From: a virus
Virus record (IMG/VR): IMGVR_UViG_3300038548_000036
Span: 1-25,936 of that record
Length of the DNA: 25,936 nucleotides
Direction: 5' to 3' (one strand)
Shown here: one piece after another, positions 16,726-23,911 of the stretch
How the letters are laid out: each line of letters starts with the position of its first letter
Numbering within the stretch: position 1 is the stretch's first letter
The notes under the pieces: generated by a model
Database searches by the model: none
The model's input: the letters and a program-made list of their open reading frames with translations, nothing else
Told to the model about the DNA's origin: nothing
Translations under genes and position numbers: made by a program

Positions 16726-17069
16726 GAAGTGTCTTCCGTTTTCAATTCTGCTCTCGCTTCTTGCAACGCTTCCAGCTCAATCTGCAGATCAGTCAGATAC
16801 TCTGCGTCCTCTGACTCCCAGTCCGTGTCCTGACGCTGCCGGAACTTCAACGCTGCGATCTCTTTGCGCAGCGAATTGATGTCACGTGTCAGCAGCACCG
16901 AGAACGCAGACTTAATTGGCTGCGCCTGATCCTGTGCGATCTGCTTGAAGTCTTCAGCCAATGCATTGGAGATGAGTGGCTTGCCGACGTACCACAGAAC
17001 GGGGATCAGGACCGCAAGAGACGCAACGGTACTAAAAATTGTGCTTACTGAAACTTCTCTTGCAGCCAT
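16722..17069 (-). CDS. Membrane-anchored coiled-coil protein; possible inner spanin
   Basis: This 115-residue protein starts MAAREVSVSTIFSTVASLAV, with a purine-rich GGAAGAGGAT just before the ATG. A single membrane span covers about residues 8-28 (ASLAVLIPVLWYVG). The rest is a charged helical region (RDINSLRKEIAALKF, then EYLTDLQIELEALQEARAEL) with heptad-like leucines. One N-terminal membrane anchor followed by a coiled coil is the architecture of inner-membrane spanins (Rz-like), which join an outer lipoprotein to fuse the two membranes at the end of lysis. The lipoprotein at 15635-16045 is a candidate partner. It could instead be a small tail or ejection accessory protein. It is encoded immediately before the endolysin. 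Confidence 0.65.
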   Translation of the reverse strand: MAAREVSVSTIFSTVASLAVLIPVLWYVGKPLISNALAEDFKQIAQDQAQPIKSAFSVLLTRDINSLRKEIAALKFRQRQDTDWESEDAEYLTDLQIELEALQEARAELKTEDTS

Positions 17070-17080
17070 AATCCTCTTCC

Positions 17081-17398
17081 TTACGCTTCAGGCTTTGGGT
17101 CTTCAGCGCTTTCGTTTGCGGCCTTTCCTTCTTCCCCGCTTGGGCCTTGGTCCCCTTGGGGTGGGGTTTCCACGGGAGCCATGGGGGGCTTTGGGTCACC
17201 TCCTCCAGAATTTTCCGGCTGCGGTTGTGCAAGCACAACTTCACCTTGTGCCAGTGCCTGCAGCATCCCTTCGAGGACACCCAGTGCGCCGGATTTTGCC
17301 ACCGACAGTGGCACCGGTAGATCATCTACCTGTAACAACTTCACACCCGCTGCCGCAGCCATCTGAATCTGGACTGGACTTACTTCTTGCTTTGCCAT
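17081..17398 (-). CDS. Small protein with Pro/Gly/Glu-rich tail, unknown
   Basis: This is read as 105 residues from MAKQEVSPVQIQMAAAAGVK. AGGAG at 17407-17411 lies 8 bases before this ATG, which decides against an in-frame start 11 codons earlier. The N-terminal 65 residues form a compact hydrophobic and helical region (KLLQVDDLPVPLSVAKSGAL, then LEGMLQALAQGEVVLAQPQP). The remainder is a disordered acidic tail (PENSGGGDPKPPMAPVETPP, then GEEGKAANESAEDPKPEA). I do not recognise it. It sits between a beta-rich unknown and the lysis-type genes, after a 39-base gap, the widest spacing outside the region downstream of the capsid gene. It could be a chaperone or a minor virion protein, but nothing visible decides it. 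Confidence 0.65.
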   Translation of the reverse strand: MAKQEVSPVQIQMAAAAGVKLLQVDDLPVPLSVAKSGALGVLEGMLQALAQGEVVLAQPQPENSGGGDPKPPMAPVETPPQGDQGPSGEEGKAANESAEDPKPEA

Positions 17399-17437
17399 TT
17401 CTTTTTCTCCTAAGTTAAGGCTTTCGCCCACGTAAAA

Positions 17438-17902
17438 TTAAGGTCCTTCGATAACTTCCATCGTATTAGTCGCTGTCGTAATCTCAACCATAGTGCCCGC
17501 GTCTCGTATCCGAAGAATTCCATCAGGTATTTCCGGAGGTCCGCCAACTGGGTTGTTGACTTCGTACTGCCACTCGGGACCAGAGCCAAGTCCGCTACCT
17601 GCCACCCACACATTGATCTGAGTGAACGCTAGGTTTGGCGCGAAAGCACCTTGCTGATCCCACATGAAATCGTAATCGTTCTGATCAAAGCCAGCACCCG
17701 TGTAAAATGTGCCGATCTGAAATCCGGGTCCAAGCTGATCTGATTGTCTGACCTCTCCGGTGTTGAAATCAAAGATAATTCCGATCTGTGCAGGGTCATC
17801 AAACGTCTGTCGGGTTTGATCGTATGCTCCTGCATTGAACTGGATCACAAGAGGAGCAGCCCCCTTCTGTGCCAGTGAAAATTTTCGTTGAAGCAATGAC
17901 AT
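17438..17902 (-). CDS. Beta-rich small virion-type protein, unknown
   Basis: This is read as 154 residues from MSLLQRKFSLAQKGAAPLVI. The ATG shares one base with the previous fibre-like gene's stop (TAATG), so it is preferred to a start 10 codons upstream inside that gene. The sequence is rich in Gly, aromatic and Asp/Asn residues (IIFDFNTGEVRQSDQLGPGF, then YTGAGFDQNDYDFMWDQQGA, then INVWVAGSGLGSGPEWQYEV), suggesting a beta-sandwich. No motif was recognised. Coupling to the short fibre-like gene suggests the two may act together, for example as a fibre tip or assembly partner, but this is only context. Confidence 0.65.
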   Translation of the reverse strand: MSLLQRKFSLAQKGAAPLVIQFNAGAYDQTRQTFDDPAQIGIIFDFNTGEVRQSDQLGPGFQIGTFYTGAGFDQNDYDFMWDQQGAFAPNLAFTQINVWVAGSGLGSGPEWQYEVNNPVGGPPEIPDGILRIRDAGTMVEITTATNTMEVIEGP

Positions 17903-18747
17903 TAGCTTAGTCCTGCTCCTGCGATCTTCCACCTAGTTGCAGCGATCTTTTGTGCCACTGCTGCTCCACCTGCTGCCAATGATCTTGTACCGGTAGATGC
18001 GTCGTCCGCAAAGATCAACGTGTCGGTTGTGATTGCGATGCTAAACGGATTGACGCCGTCATTGTCCCAACCTAGGAGTGTTCCTATCGGATAAGCAACG
18101 GCACCGTTCGCAGGGATGGTCATTGTCTGGCCTGCATTAGCGCCAGTGAAACCAACCGTCTGACCCCTGTCACTTAAGATGCCAACCCGACTAACAGTTG
18201 TCGAAATGATCCCGGAGATTCCTGATCCCGCAGGCTCCGAATATGCACCCGTCTCATCGAGGTAATCTGTCGCTGCACCAGCAGAACTCAACACAACCCC
18301 GTTCGTTGGAGAATTGTAAACACCAGTCTCATTGAGGTAGTCGCTAGCAGCTCCTCCATCGTTCAACGTGACTCCGTTGACACTGACACCTGTGATTGCT
18401 GCGTCAAGGTTGACAACAGGATTGATTGGATCCCCAGCATTGACGCTGATATTTACTCCGCCAACGACCGAGTTAACCACCCCTCCACCGGAGATCGTGA
18501 TTGTTTTCGTCGAACCTGCACCGCTCGCTACGACATTGGGACCGACAAAGTCCAGCGTCGTCGCTCCACCCGCAAGAGGAACACCTTCGTCCTCAATTAC
18601 GATAGCGGAGGATATGTTTATATCGTCAGCCGCAATCTTACGACTGACTGTAATGCCAGCCTCGATGGTTTGCACTTCGAAGAAACTGTTAGGTCCGTCC
18701 AACGGCAACGTCGCAAGTGGCAGACCTGAAATAAAGATGTTAGGCAT
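17902..18747 (-). CDS. Short fibre-like protein with duplicated modules
   Basis: This is read as 281 residues from MPNIFISGLPLATLPLDGPN. An in-frame extension of 34 residues would overlap most of the end of the previous gene, whose stop this ATG already overlaps by 8 bases. Residues 49-85 are the EDEGVPLA module (IVIEDEGVPLAGGATTLDFV, then GAGSTKTIT). About 91-176 are the VVGGVN module (NSVVGGVNISVNAGDPINPV, then LDAAITGVSVNGVTL), followed by DYLNETGVYNSP and DYLDETGAYSEPAGSG, a tandem repeat. The C-terminus (RVGILSDRGQTVGFTGANAG, then TMTIPANGAVAYPIGTLLGW) is a beta domain I recall at the end of several phage fibre or appendage proteins. Homologous modules occur in 21417-23903 and 12264-14552. 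It is probably a tail- or capsid-attached fibre. Confidence 0.8.
   Translation of the reverse strand: MPNIFISGLPLATLPLDGPNSFFEVQTIEAGITVSRKIAADDINISSAIVIEDEGVPLAGGATTLDFVGPNVVASGAGSTKTITISGGGVVNSVVGGVNISVNAGDPINPVVNLDAAITGVSVNGVTLNDGGAASDYLNETGVYNSPTNGVVLSSAGAATDYLDETGAYSEPAGSGISGIISTTVSRVGILSDRGQTVGFTGANAGQTMTIPANGAVAYPIGTLLGWDNDGVNPFSIAITTDTLIFADDASTGTRSLAAGGAAVAQKIAATRWKIAGAGLS
18368..18471 (-). repeat. Fibre module copy (VVGGVN/GVSVNGVTL), short fibre gene
   Basis: This 104-base segment aligns without gaps to 23650-23753 in the large fibre gene. By hand count 81 of 104 bases agree. Both encode VGGVN, I-N-P, VNLDAAITGVSVNGVTL-type sequence. The similarity at both DNA and protein level shows common ancestry by duplication or recombination between fibre genes. 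Confidence 0.8.
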
Positions 18748-19105
18748 TATCGGCTTCCTCGTTTCCGTCAATTTCCGATTCTTCAAGCACACGTAGCCTG
18801 CCGTCTTCCGTTGCACGTGGGCTCTCACCGAAAGCTTCGCGCACACCACCGAGGAAGTTCACGTTCGGATCCGGACCTCCTGTCGTCAGGTCTTGGTCGG
18901 GCCGATAGAACGGCAGCGTGATGCGATCAGCCTGACGCGGAGCCAGACGATATGGATCGTAGTCATCGAGATCATCGATACAGACCTTGATCCCCGGACT
19001 GTTCGGGTCCGAATGCAAATCTTTCAAGAAAAACTTCCGCGAGCATCTCTGGCAAATGCCGATGCCGTAAGTTGAGTTGCCTGTTGGGTCTAAAAAAACT
19101 GGCAT
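18740..19105 (-). CDS. Small zinc-ribbon-like phage protein, one ligand altered
   Basis: This 121-residue protein starts MPVFLDPTGNSTYGIGICQR. Residues 18-21 are the knuckle CQRC, and a third cysteine is at residue 42 in PGIKVCIDDLDDYDPYRLAP. I recall related phage proteins in which the second pair is C-x-x-C, giving a four-cysteine zinc ribbon. Here the expected fourth cysteine at residue 45 is aspartate, so zinc binding would need Asp or is lost. The C-terminal half is acidic and disordered (SEIDGNEEADNA). It lies between the adaptor-like protein and the short fibre gene and overlaps the latter by 8 bases. It is probably a structural or assembly protein of the neck or tail; the role is unknown. 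Confidence 0.7.
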   Translation of the reverse strand: MPVFLDPTGNSTYGIGICQRCSRKFFLKDLHSDPNSPGIKVCIDDLDDYDPYRLAPRQADRITLPFYRPDQDLTTGGPDPNVNFLGGVREAFGESPRATEDGRLRVLEESEIDGNEEADNA

Positions 19106-19107
19106 GA

Positions 19108-20175
19108 CTACCTCGTGTACGGTGCAATGTTAGGACGCAGGTACGCTTCCGACTCGTCGGTCTCACCATCCCATGCGTCTTTCAAATATTTTTCTGCGTC
19201 GATATCGATGAACGGTAGCTGTGAAACATCTACCTCTTTAATCTCACGACTCAGCTGTCGAGCAAGCTCACAAATAATTGCGAGGTACCAACGATCCGGC
19301 ACCTCCAGTTCGTCTGTTAGTGCACCGACATCCTGCAACTGTCGCTGGATAAATCCGGTCACCTGATCGAACGTGAACTCAGCACCGGGTGCAGGCCACA
19401 ACTCGATCTCCGGTCGTGTGCGTTGCCTGTCGTACCAGAACTGAGTCGGTCGTCCAGTGCTCGCTTTGTCAGGCAGGTTTGCGTAGTCGTTCCGATTGAG
19501 CTTGTACATCGGAATCTCGTTGGGCTTGTTCTGATAGACCAACTCAATCACATCGAGCACTGTGGTACCGGTCGCACGCAGTCGCCACGCATCGAACTCC
19601 ACGACGCGACTCGGTGCCTGCACATCTTCCCAGATCCATTCGTTGGCAACGACTTCTTGCTCGGTGCGTGTGATGTACGGCACTGCAGTCACGAAATTAT
19701 CGTTCGACGCTTCGATCACATAGTCCCACGTCCCAGAGACGTTGGGCATGATGCCGAAGGTAGAGATTGCCATCGCACTGTCCAGTGCCATGGTGATCGT
19801 GCCCAACATCGACACCTGCGTGCACGCTGTCGTCAGGTCACTGTCGAACGCATTGCCAGCTACGCCTTCCGATGCAGTTGCGTCGCCAGTGAGCCGATTC
19901 TGATTACGCAAGTTGATCGTGTACGTGGCTTCAGTACCAAGAGGACACGGCACCGTCTGCACACGCTCGTAGATCGGCAGGATGATCGGCACAACATTCC
20001 AGAGCTTGATGCCCTTATTGCTGAGCGTCATTACATACAGCCACAGCAGTTCGAGAGCAATCTGCAGATGCTCACCTGTGATCTGTTGTTCAACCATCTT
20101 GCAACGCCGGAAGGCGTGGTCGATGAGTTGCTGGTTCAAAAATGTTGTTGAACCAATTGTCCCTGATGTCGGCAT
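19108..20175 (-). CDS. Head-completion / tail accessory-like adaptor with inserted discoidin-like domain
   Basis: This 355-residue protein starts MPTSGTIGSTTFLNQQLIDH and is encoded directly after a TAG with no gap. The N-terminal helical part (LIDHAFRRCKMVEQQITGEH, then LELLWLYVMTLSNKGIKLWN, then ILPIYERVQTVPCPLGTEAT) and the C-terminal part from about residue 215 (PMYKLNRNDYANLPDKASTG, then RPTQFWYDRQRTRPEIELWP, then RWYLAIICELARQLSREIKE) together resemble neck adaptors of the P22 gp4-like kind. Between them, residues about 95-215 look like a discoidin (F5/8 type C) beta domain, with ASEGVAGNAFDSDLTTACTQ and WDYVIEASNDNFVTAV. The inserted domain would face outwards and could bind glycans. 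Family assignment is from memory. The overall assignment to a neck protein is reasonable; the domain call is less certain. Confidence 0.7.
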   Translation of the reverse strand: MPTSGTIGSTTFLNQQLIDHAFRRCKMVEQQITGEHLQIALELLWLYVMTLSNKGIKLWNVVPIILPIYERVQTVPCPLGTEATYTINLRNQNRLTGDATASEGVAGNAFDSDLTTACTQVSMLGTITMALDSAMAISTFGIMPNVSGTWDYVIEASNDNFVTAVPYITRTEQEVVANEWIWEDVQAPSRVVEFDAWRLRATGTTVLDVIELVYQNKPNEIPMYKLNRNDYANLPDKASTGRPTQFWYDRQRTRPEIELWPAPGAEFTFDQVTGFIQRQLQDVGALTDELEVPDRWYLAIICELARQLSREIKEVDVSQLPFIDIDAEKYLKDAWDGETDESEAYLRPNIAPYTR

Positions 20176-20265
20176 CTATCTCGCTCCGCGTGCGCTACTT
20201 CCCCGTCCACCGCGTGGACGTTGTTGATGTCCGCGTGGGCGAGGAGCTTTGATGTGTTTGTCCAT
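20176..20265 (-). CDS. Possible tiny arginine-rich protein (29 residues)
   Basis: A short frame starts at ATG 20265 and ends in TAG at 20176-20178, directly abutting the ATG of the neck adaptor-like gene. It encodes MDKHIKAPRPRGHQQRPRGG followed by RGSSARGAR, with 9 arginines in 29 residues. It fills an otherwise unused gap of about 113 bases between two well supported genes, has a purine-rich stretch upstream (GAGGCGAGAAGCTGAGAATG), and uses the same strand and close spacing as its neighbours. It follows the KGG-repeat protein, also strongly basic. It may be a real nucleic-acid-binding peptide, or simply leader sequence of the next gene. Its composition is unlike random sequence, but its size prevents a firm call. 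Confidence 0.4.
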   Translation of the reverse strand: MDKHIKAPRPRGHQQRPRGGRGSSARGAR

Positions 20266-20288
20266 TACATTCTCAGCTTCTCGCCTCG

Positions 20289-20927
20289 CTATTTTTTTAT
20301 GCTGCCACCTCTCGCGTACCCAACGCTGCCACCTTTGCACTTGACGTTCTTCGGCATGCCTGCCTTCGAAGCTTGACGTGCATTTTTGGGTGCTTTCAGT
20401 TTATGCTTACCGTGCAAAACTTTTTTGGCATGTTTAAGAGCAGCATCAGCCAGTGCACCACCACCAGAACTAGCCGCAGCTTTCATGTAGCCGCCCTTTT
20501 TCAGTCCCGGCTTCAAACGTCCAGTGCCACCAGCTTCTGCTTCGGCCTGATTGCGGGCATTCTTCCCGCGACGAGCGGGCTGAACACCATGGTCCATGGT
20601 CTTCTGCTTGCCCTTCTTCATCTTGAACTCATCGGAGGTGTCGCCGCTCGCACCGTACTTCTTCACCTGACCACCGTACTTGTAGCCCATCTTTGCGCCA
20701 GCTTTCTTCAGCTTGCCGTGCATGCCGCCTTTCATGTAACCACCTTTCGCACGAGGCGTCGTGATCGTCACATCATCGACTTGGATCTCACGCTCTGGTC
20801 CCATGAAGCCGCCTGCCATTTTCTTCACTGGACCACCACGTTTGTAGCCCTTGACGCGAGAACCAGTGAAGCCCTGTTCCGAAGGGAATTCAAATTCCCC
20901 GTATGTTAATCCAACGTTCCGTTTCAT
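20289..20927 (-). CDS. Basic KGG-repeat protein
   Basis: This 212-residue protein starts MKRNVGLTYGEFEFPSEQGF, its ATG overlapping the previous stop by four bases (ATGA). It is very rich in Lys and Gly, with repeated [K/R]-G-G motifs: YKRGGPVKKMAGGFMGP, AKGGYMKGGMHGKLKKAG, MGYKYGGQVKKYG, LKKGGYMKAAASSGGGA, and the terminal KCKGGSVGYARGGSIKK. The high positive charge suggests binding to packaged DNA or to acidic virion proteins. Proteins of this type occur in many environmental phages (from memory), with no settled function. The motif spacing is irregular, so these are short linear motifs rather than a folded tandem repeat. The gene lies between a helical protein and the neck adaptor-like gene. 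Confidence 0.75.
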   Translation of the reverse strand: MKRNVGLTYGEFEFPSEQGFTGSRVKGYKRGGPVKKMAGGFMGPEREIQVDDVTITTPRAKGGYMKGGMHGKLKKAGAKMGYKYGGQVKKYGASGDTSDEFKMKKGKQKTMDHGVQPARRGKNARNQAEAEAGGTGRLKPGLKKGGYMKAAASSGGGALADAALKHAKKVLHGKHKLKAPKNARQASKAGMPKNVKCKGGSVGYARGGSIKK

Positions 20928-21415
20928 GAGTCTGGATCTCCTGTGATCTGTTGAATTCGTTGCCGAATCTGTTCTTTGTGGCCGCGTAAATTTTCGATGC
21001 CTTGGCCCAGTGCATCTTTGACCTGACGAGTTGCGCCAGTCTTAAAGCCTTGCATCGTAGTGATGCTTGTGTCGATTTCATCTCGCTCAGCTCGCAGCTC
21101 GATCAATTCAAGGGCTGCATCAGCTGGCTTAGTTTCTTGGAGCTGTCCGATAGTACTGAGCGAATCGAACAATGCTCTGTGCGCCACCGCATCGTCAATG
21201 ATGCTTAAACGCATGTTGTTATAGGTGGGGTTGTTGATCACTCCCACTCGATTGATTTCCCCTGCAACGGCATCAATCAAAGCCGTAGCCTCAGCGTTAC
21301 TGAAGTTACTGGTGATGACGGTACGAATCGCATCAGCGAAGCCACCCTTGTTGAGCGTATTGTCAGCAACGACTGCGTCGATGCCTGCTTGCCATGCGTC
21401 TGAGAGAGTCGTCAT
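20924..21415 (-). CDS. Helical small virion-type protein, unknown
   Basis: This 163-residue protein starts MTTLSDAWQAGIDAVVADNT, one base after the fibre stop, with GAGGAAA just upstream as ribosome-binding site. The first half is helical and Ala/Asn-rich (FADAIRTVITSNFSNAEATA, then NNPTYNNMRLSIIDDAVAHR). The second half is a charged likely coiled coil (ALELIELRAERDEIDTSITT, then IENLRGHKEQIRQRIQQITG). No family was recognised. The gene position directly after a large fibre-like gene is compatible with a fibre-assembly chaperone or a trimer-attachment protein, but there is no direct evidence. Confidence 0.7.
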   Translation of the reverse strand: MTTLSDAWQAGIDAVVADNTLNKGGFADAIRTVITSNFSNAEATALIDAVAGEINRVGVINNPTYNNMRLSIIDDAVAHRALFDSLSTIGQLQETKPADAALELIELRAERDEIDTSITTMQGFKTGATRQVKDALGQGIENLRGHKEQIRQRIQQITGDPDS

Positions 21416-21416
21416 A

Positions 21417-23903
21417 TTATTTCCTCAGTGCCGTGTAGATGAAATCACCATCAACCAAATCGATGATGCCCACCCCAGTCGTATTTGTCAGGTGAATCTC
21501 AAATGCAATGCCAAGAGCCACTGCGATAGGGTTCGTAGCATCCGCGAACGGGAAAGTAATGTCCATGGTGTACATGTCTCCGATTGCAAGCCTACCAGTC
21601 ACCGCTGTAAATTGTCCGGTGACCTGAGTGCTCGCCTTAGCAATCCCCGCTCCAGTCGCAATCGTCGGTGCAGTGTAATCGCAAGTGAAGTCGCAAGTAT
21701 CTCCGTTGGTCTCGACCGCAGCGAGAGAAAACTGGAGCCGGAGGGTAATATCATGATTCCTGTCCAAATCCTCGGGGAAGGAGTGGTACAAGGATGCCAG
21801 TTCACCGACCAGTGCAAACTGGAGCGCTGCAATCGTTGGCGTCGAGCCGATGGTAACATCCGTGGGCGCAGTCACACCTCTACGGAACTGGTCTCCGCTC
21901 AGGTGTAAGGTCTGTAGAGGAGGTGCCGCTTTGTCGATGATGCGCCAACGTGAATTAGTCGTATCGTAACGCACCTTGATTGTCTCGTCCGCTTCGAGCG
22001 TGTAGGTGTCGTTCGTAGCGGTGATGATGCGGTTGGCTGCTAGTGATGCTACATCCTCATCCGTAATTTCAATAGCATTCGCACTGATGTTTGTCAGGTC
22101 AAATGTGTCACCGTCTTCAGCTGCAGTCGCATCGATACCAGTCAAGACAGATGTCGTCGCGTTGCCACTGATCCGTGCCCAATGTCGCATATTTGCGCTG
22201 AACGCATCCGTCAACAAGCCGGTCCAATCGTTGTTGTTGCCTGCACCCAGTGCTGCCGGAGTGATCGGCGGATACTCCATCGCGCCTCGAACACGAACAC
22301 GACCACCGCTCAAGTCAAGTGCGTTGTTTGCCGGTAGCCACTGCATCTCCGCGTCAGGTGTAGCGATGACGTTGCCCATGGAGAAAGACGTGTCATCATC
22401 GACATGAACGTTGCCAGCACCGAAGTCAGATTGCGCGCCACCTGTATTCAAGATGAGGTAGTTCGATGCGAAGTTTATGATGGCTGAGCGAACTGCTATC
22501 CGACTGCCCGAAACAACGAGACCAGTGAGCACATCCATGTCGAGGCCAATCCAGTCAGTTGCGATCTCAGAACCGATACCGAGACCAAAGAGAATGGTCG
22601 TAGCATTGGTCATGTGAACGCCACGGATAACTCCGTAGTTTGCGACTGCCGTTGCGTTGCGCGTATTAAAAAGAGGCTGGAGAATCAGTCCAGTAGTGCT
22701 ACCAAGATTCAGTTCGTCACCTGCGTTATCGACACGGATGATTGGAGCGAAACTGAACCCACGATAAGTAACGACCGGGGTGACTCCTGCGCCAGTTATA
22801 TGATACTGACCCTGAGCCGCGTACATGAAAGATTGTGAAGGTGAAATGCCAACAGTCGTTGATCGATATGTAGGTCTCGCAAAGAACAGTGTCTGTACCG
22901 CGAACCCCGGATTGACCGTCCACCGAATGTTACTGAGGTCATCTACGGTTGAAGAAATGAACGTAGGAGAATCGACAGTGAGGATGTTCGCAACTTGGAA
23001 GAGACCAGCGACTGCCAATCCAGTAGCGGGAATAGTGTTCGCCCATCGGATTGCATAGAAACCAATATCTGTAGTCCAATCAAAATCGATAAGAATCGTA
23101 CCGTGAGTATTGATCGTGCCACGACCCGCAGCATTCGCCCCTTGGAGATTCAGAATGTCGGCTACACCAGTACCACCGAAGATGTCACTGCCGGTCGTAT
23201 TCATGCGCATCAGATCAACGTCTGCCTCATCTCTCACTGCGAAGACATCACCTCCGACAGCGTTCGCATCAATCGTCAACTCATCAGTAGGATTGACAGT
23301 AATCTGTGGGACTGTTGGATCGACATCGTATAGAGTTTGCAAACTGCTCAGACCTAGAGCAGCAGCAAGGTCTACACTGATGGGAGACGCGCCGAATGTC
23401 TGCGTCAAGTTCAGTATCGTTCCGAAAAGACCACTCAGGAACAGACTCGTGACGACCTGATCAACTGCCGTTATCGTCTTGGTGCTTCCTACACCACTGG
23501 CTGTGATGCTGGCACCTACGAAATCAAGAGAGGTCGCTAAAGTCGCTAGCGGAACGCCCTCTTCCTCAATGGTAATGCCAGTGCCAGCTGGAACTGAGTA
23601 GGCTCCGGTTTCGTCAAGGAAGTTGGTTGCGGCACCAGCCGCAGTGAGCGTCACTCCGTTGACGGACACGCCAGTGATGGCTGCGTCGAGATTGACAATG
23701 GGATTGATAGGATCCGCCGCATTGACGTTAATATTAACGCCACCGACAACGGAATCTACCTGCCCACCTCCGCCTCCACCGGCAAGCCAATCGTAGTCGT
23801 AGTTATCAGGGGTGAGCTTGGTTAGAACTTCTCCAGTCGCGCCGTCATCCGGGATCTGTATCGCTACAATCCCTGAGAAACCTAGACCCGACTGTGCAGT
23901 CAT
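21417..23903 (-). CDS. Large fibre- or appendage-like protein
   Basis: This 828-residue protein starts MTAQSGLGFSGIVAIQIPDD, 8 bases after the previous stop, with GAGGTAA upstream. Residues about 42-47 are a glycine hinge (GGGGGG). About 48-108 are the VVGGVN module (SVVGGVNINVNAADPINPIV, then NFLDETGAYSVPAGTG), and 110-145 the EEEGVPLA module (ITIEEEGVPLATLATSLDFV, then GVGSTKTIT), in reverse order to the short fibre gene. The middle has a region of short beta repeats resembling a beta-helix or intramolecular-chaperone-free spike (DVDLMRMNTTGSDIFGG, then LNLQGANAAGRGTINTHG). The C-terminal 170 residues (SLYHSFPEDLDRNHDITLRL, then DMYTMDITFPFADATN) look like a jelly-roll tip I recall from environmental phage structural proteins. 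It may be capsid-attached, because it is encoded just after the capsid-proximal genes. Confidence 0.8.
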   Translation of the reverse strand: MTAQSGLGFSGIVAIQIPDDGATGEVLTKLTPDNYDYDWLAGGGGGGQVDSVVGGVNINVNAADPINPIVNLDAAITGVSVNGVTLTAAGAATNFLDETGAYSVPAGTGITIEEEGVPLATLATSLDFVGASITASGVGSTKTITAVDQVVTSLFLSGLFGTILNLTQTFGASPISVDLAAALGLSSLQTLYDVDPTVPQITVNPTDELTIDANAVGGDVFAVRDEADVDLMRMNTTGSDIFGGTGVADILNLQGANAAGRGTINTHGTILIDFDWTTDIGFYAIRWANTIPATGLAVAGLFQVANILTVDSPTFISSTVDDLSNIRWTVNPGFAVQTLFFARPTYRSTTVGISPSQSFMYAAQGQYHITGAGVTPVVTYRGFSFAPIIRVDNAGDELNLGSTTGLILQPLFNTRNATAVANYGVIRGVHMTNATTILFGLGIGSEIATDWIGLDMDVLTGLVVSGSRIAVRSAIINFASNYLILNTGGAQSDFGAGNVHVDDDTSFSMGNVIATPDAEMQWLPANNALDLSGGRVRVRGAMEYPPITPAALGAGNNNDWTGLLTDAFSANMRHWARISGNATTSVLTGIDATAAEDGDTFDLTNISANAIEITDEDVASLAANRIITATNDTYTLEADETIKVRYDTTNSRWRIIDKAAPPLQTLHLSGDQFRRGVTAPTDVTIGSTPTIAALQFALVGELASLYHSFPEDLDRNHDITLRLQFSLAAVETNGDTCDFTCDYTAPTIATGAGIAKASTQVTGQFTAVTGRLAIGDMYTMDITFPFADATNPIAVALGIAFEIHLTNTTGVGIIDLVDGDFIYTALRK
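23650..23753 (-). repeat. Fibre module copy (VVGGVN/GVSVNGVTL), large fibre gene
   Basis: Partner of 18368-18471, with 81 of 104 bases identical by hand count and no gaps. It encodes SVVGGVNINVNAADPINPIV and NLDAAITGVSVNGVTL. Here it precedes the EEEGVPLA module, whereas in the short fibre gene the matching module follows it. Confidence 0.8.
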
Positions 23904-23911
23904 GAGTTACC

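Noticed and set aside
18748-18849. 34-codon N-terminal extension of the short fibre-like gene
   Set aside because: It overlaps the end of the zinc-ribbon-like gene and has a Cys/Arg/Lys-rich composition unlike the rest. The ATG at 18747 gives the usual small overlap.
19423-20151. Plus-strand 242-residue frame
   Set aside because: Antisense to the neck adaptor-like gene, with no recognisable protein features.
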